Assembly: GCA_029263035.1 (NCBI GenBank)
Contig: JAJCYF010000177.1
Location: 1-12,367 of the forward strand
Reading direction: 5' to 3'
DNA from: Actinomycetes bacterium
Lineage (GTDB): Bacteria > Actinomycetota > CADDZG01 > JAHWKV01
DNA: 12,367 nt
Shown here: in pieces, positions 11,672-12,367 of the stretch
Numbering within the stretch: the first letter of the stretch is position 1
How the letters are laid out: the number at the start of each line of letters is the position of its first letter
Position numbers and translations under genes: made by a program
The notes under the pieces: generated by a model
The model's database searches: none
Seen by the model: the letters and a program-made list of their open reading frames with translations, nothing else
What the model was told of the DNA's origin: nothing

Positions 11672-12367
11672 ATGGGTTTTGCGGACTCTACGACCCGAAG
11701 ATTGCTGGCGGCGTGCCTGATGCTGCTGCTTGTGGCCTGTTCAGGCGGGGATGAGCCCGACGCCCCCAGGTCGGCTTCCGAACGCCTGCTCGCCGAGTAC
11801 GGACTGGACCCGGACGCCGCCATCGACCTTCCCAGCGGGTCCCGGGTTATCTTCTTCGGCGACTCAATCACCGTCGGCGGCACAAACGAGCAAGGTTACG
11901 TGACTTTGGTCGACGAGGCTCTGGACACCCTGTACCCCGGCCGGGACATCGAGATCCTGGCGTCCGGCGTTACCGGGGACAAAGCCTCCGATCTGGTTTC
12001 CAGGGTGCAGCGGGGCGTCCTTGCAAAGGATCCGACCCACGTGGTGATCTACGTCGGAGTTAACGATGTCGCCGCCATCGCCGTCGGCAGGGCAAATCTT
12101 GAAGCCGGGGCGGGCAGGTACCGCCAACAGCTGGCCGGCCTGGTGGAGAGGATCACCGAAAGCGGCGCCGAGGTCATGCTGTGTACCCCGGCCGTAATCG
12201 GTGAGGACGTGGAACAGGGGACCCTCAGCAACTACGGACTGGAACTCTTCGCCGCCGAGGTGCGGGAACTGGCGCAGGAGATGTCCACCGGTCTGTGCGA
12301 CCTGCGGAGCGCCTTTACCGAGCAGCTTGCGGGCGATGAGTCTGCCGCAAGGTCCGGCACCCTGACC
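11672..12367 (+). CDS. Lipoprotein SGNH/GDSL-family hydrolase (3' end missing)
   Basis: 232 codons are visible and the frame runs off the right edge. The N-terminus is a lipoprotein signal peptide: Arg-Arg, a hydrophobic core, and a lipobox LVAC with Cys23 as the predicted lipidated residue, then an SGGDE linker. The mature domain has SGNH block I, FFGDSITVGG (nucleophile Ser65), block II around SGVTGDKA (Gly102 as oxyanion-hole Gly) and block III, GVNDV (129-133, Asn131). The block V Asp/His pair expected near the C-terminus lies beyond the window. Family members are esterases, lipases or carbohydrate O-deacetylases; the substrate cannot be told here, though surface anchoring suggests an envelope or polymer ester. 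ATG at 11672 may be leaderless. It is divergent from the membrane-paralog operon. Confidence 0.9.
   Translation, partial: MGFADSTTRRLLAACLMLLLVACSGGDEPDAPRSASERLLAEYGLDPDAAIDLPSGSRVIFFGDSITVGGTNEQGYVTLVDEALDTLYPGRDIEILASGVTGDKASDLVSRVQRGVLAKDPTHVVIYVGVNDVAAIAVGRANLEAGAGRYRQQLAGLVERITESGAEVMLCTPAVIGEDVEQGTLSNYGLELFAAEVRELAQEMSTGLCDLRSAFTEQLAGDESAARSGTLT

Noticed and set aside
11380..11883. Minus-strand open frame across the intergenic gap, with a plausible-looking stretch EEILGQAIDAVYGEGLSYFL
   Set aside because: Half of it is antisense to the SGNH lipoprotein gene, no start codon with a ribosome-binding site precedes the plausible part, third positions are only about half G/C, and it ends in proline-rich junk.
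1..12367. Search for CRISPR arrays, insertion sequences, attachment sites and integrated phage genes
   Set aside because: No spaced direct repeats, transposase or integrase motifs, or phage structural genes were seen; gene content and composition look uniform and chromosomal.

Overview
The window looks like chromosomal DNA of a high-GC actinobacterium, probably from a poorly sampled lineage. By eye it is well above 60% GC with strongly G/C-ending codons. GTG and TTG starts are common, and there are candidate leaderless genes. It carries a mycobacterial CysA-type thiosulfate sulfurtransferase, a class A PBP with a Pro/Ser/Thr-rich tail, a poxvirus-like topoisomerase IB and an MpaB-family protein. 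No phage, IS, CRISPR or tRNA signature was found. Genus and species cannot be told from this window.

Layout. (1) 1-1167, minus strand: two tandem DUF5671-type membrane proteins, translationally coupled to a third gene of which only the N-terminal hydrophobic segment lies in the window. (2) 1217-2924, minus: a two-gene unit of a winged-helix regulator of the SufR/COG2345 kind and, directly abutting it (TAG then ATG), a rhodanese. It ends in a strong hairpin. (3) 3058-3722: a regulatory-looking patch with two very small Cys-containing proteins on the minus strand and a cluster of dyads built on GTAGC. One dyad lies upstream of the first small gene and a related one overlaps the start of the second. 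(4) 3763-4635, plus: a YihY/UPF0761 membrane protein, then at 4727-4891 a 54-codon ORF with a very good ribosome-binding site. (5) 4899-5936, minus: topoisomerase IB. (6) 6053-7527, plus: a YfcE-like metallophosphoesterase overlapped by 4 bp by an MpaB/DUF2236-family protein. (7) 7524-11315, minus: two paralogous membrane proteins of an unrecognised family, a small winged-helix regulator overlapping the second, then a bifunctional PBP whose stop codon interlocks with that of the MpaB gene in a shared TTAA. (8) 11672 to the end, plus: a lipoprotein SGNH/GDSL hydrolase, truncated by the window edge.

The best candidate for something undescribed is the unit at 9812-11387. Two membrane paralogs align without gaps through the shared motifs and sit beside a small winged-helix regulator. 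Their promoter (TTGACG-N17-TATGCT) is bracketed by two inverted copies of CAAACTAGTTG, the arrangement expected of an autorepressed unit. Downstream of the regulator a 13-bp hairpin lies directly before the PBP start codon, which has no visible Shine-Dalgarno. The second candidate is the small-protein and dyad cluster at 3119-3722. Both are inferences from sequence pattern only.
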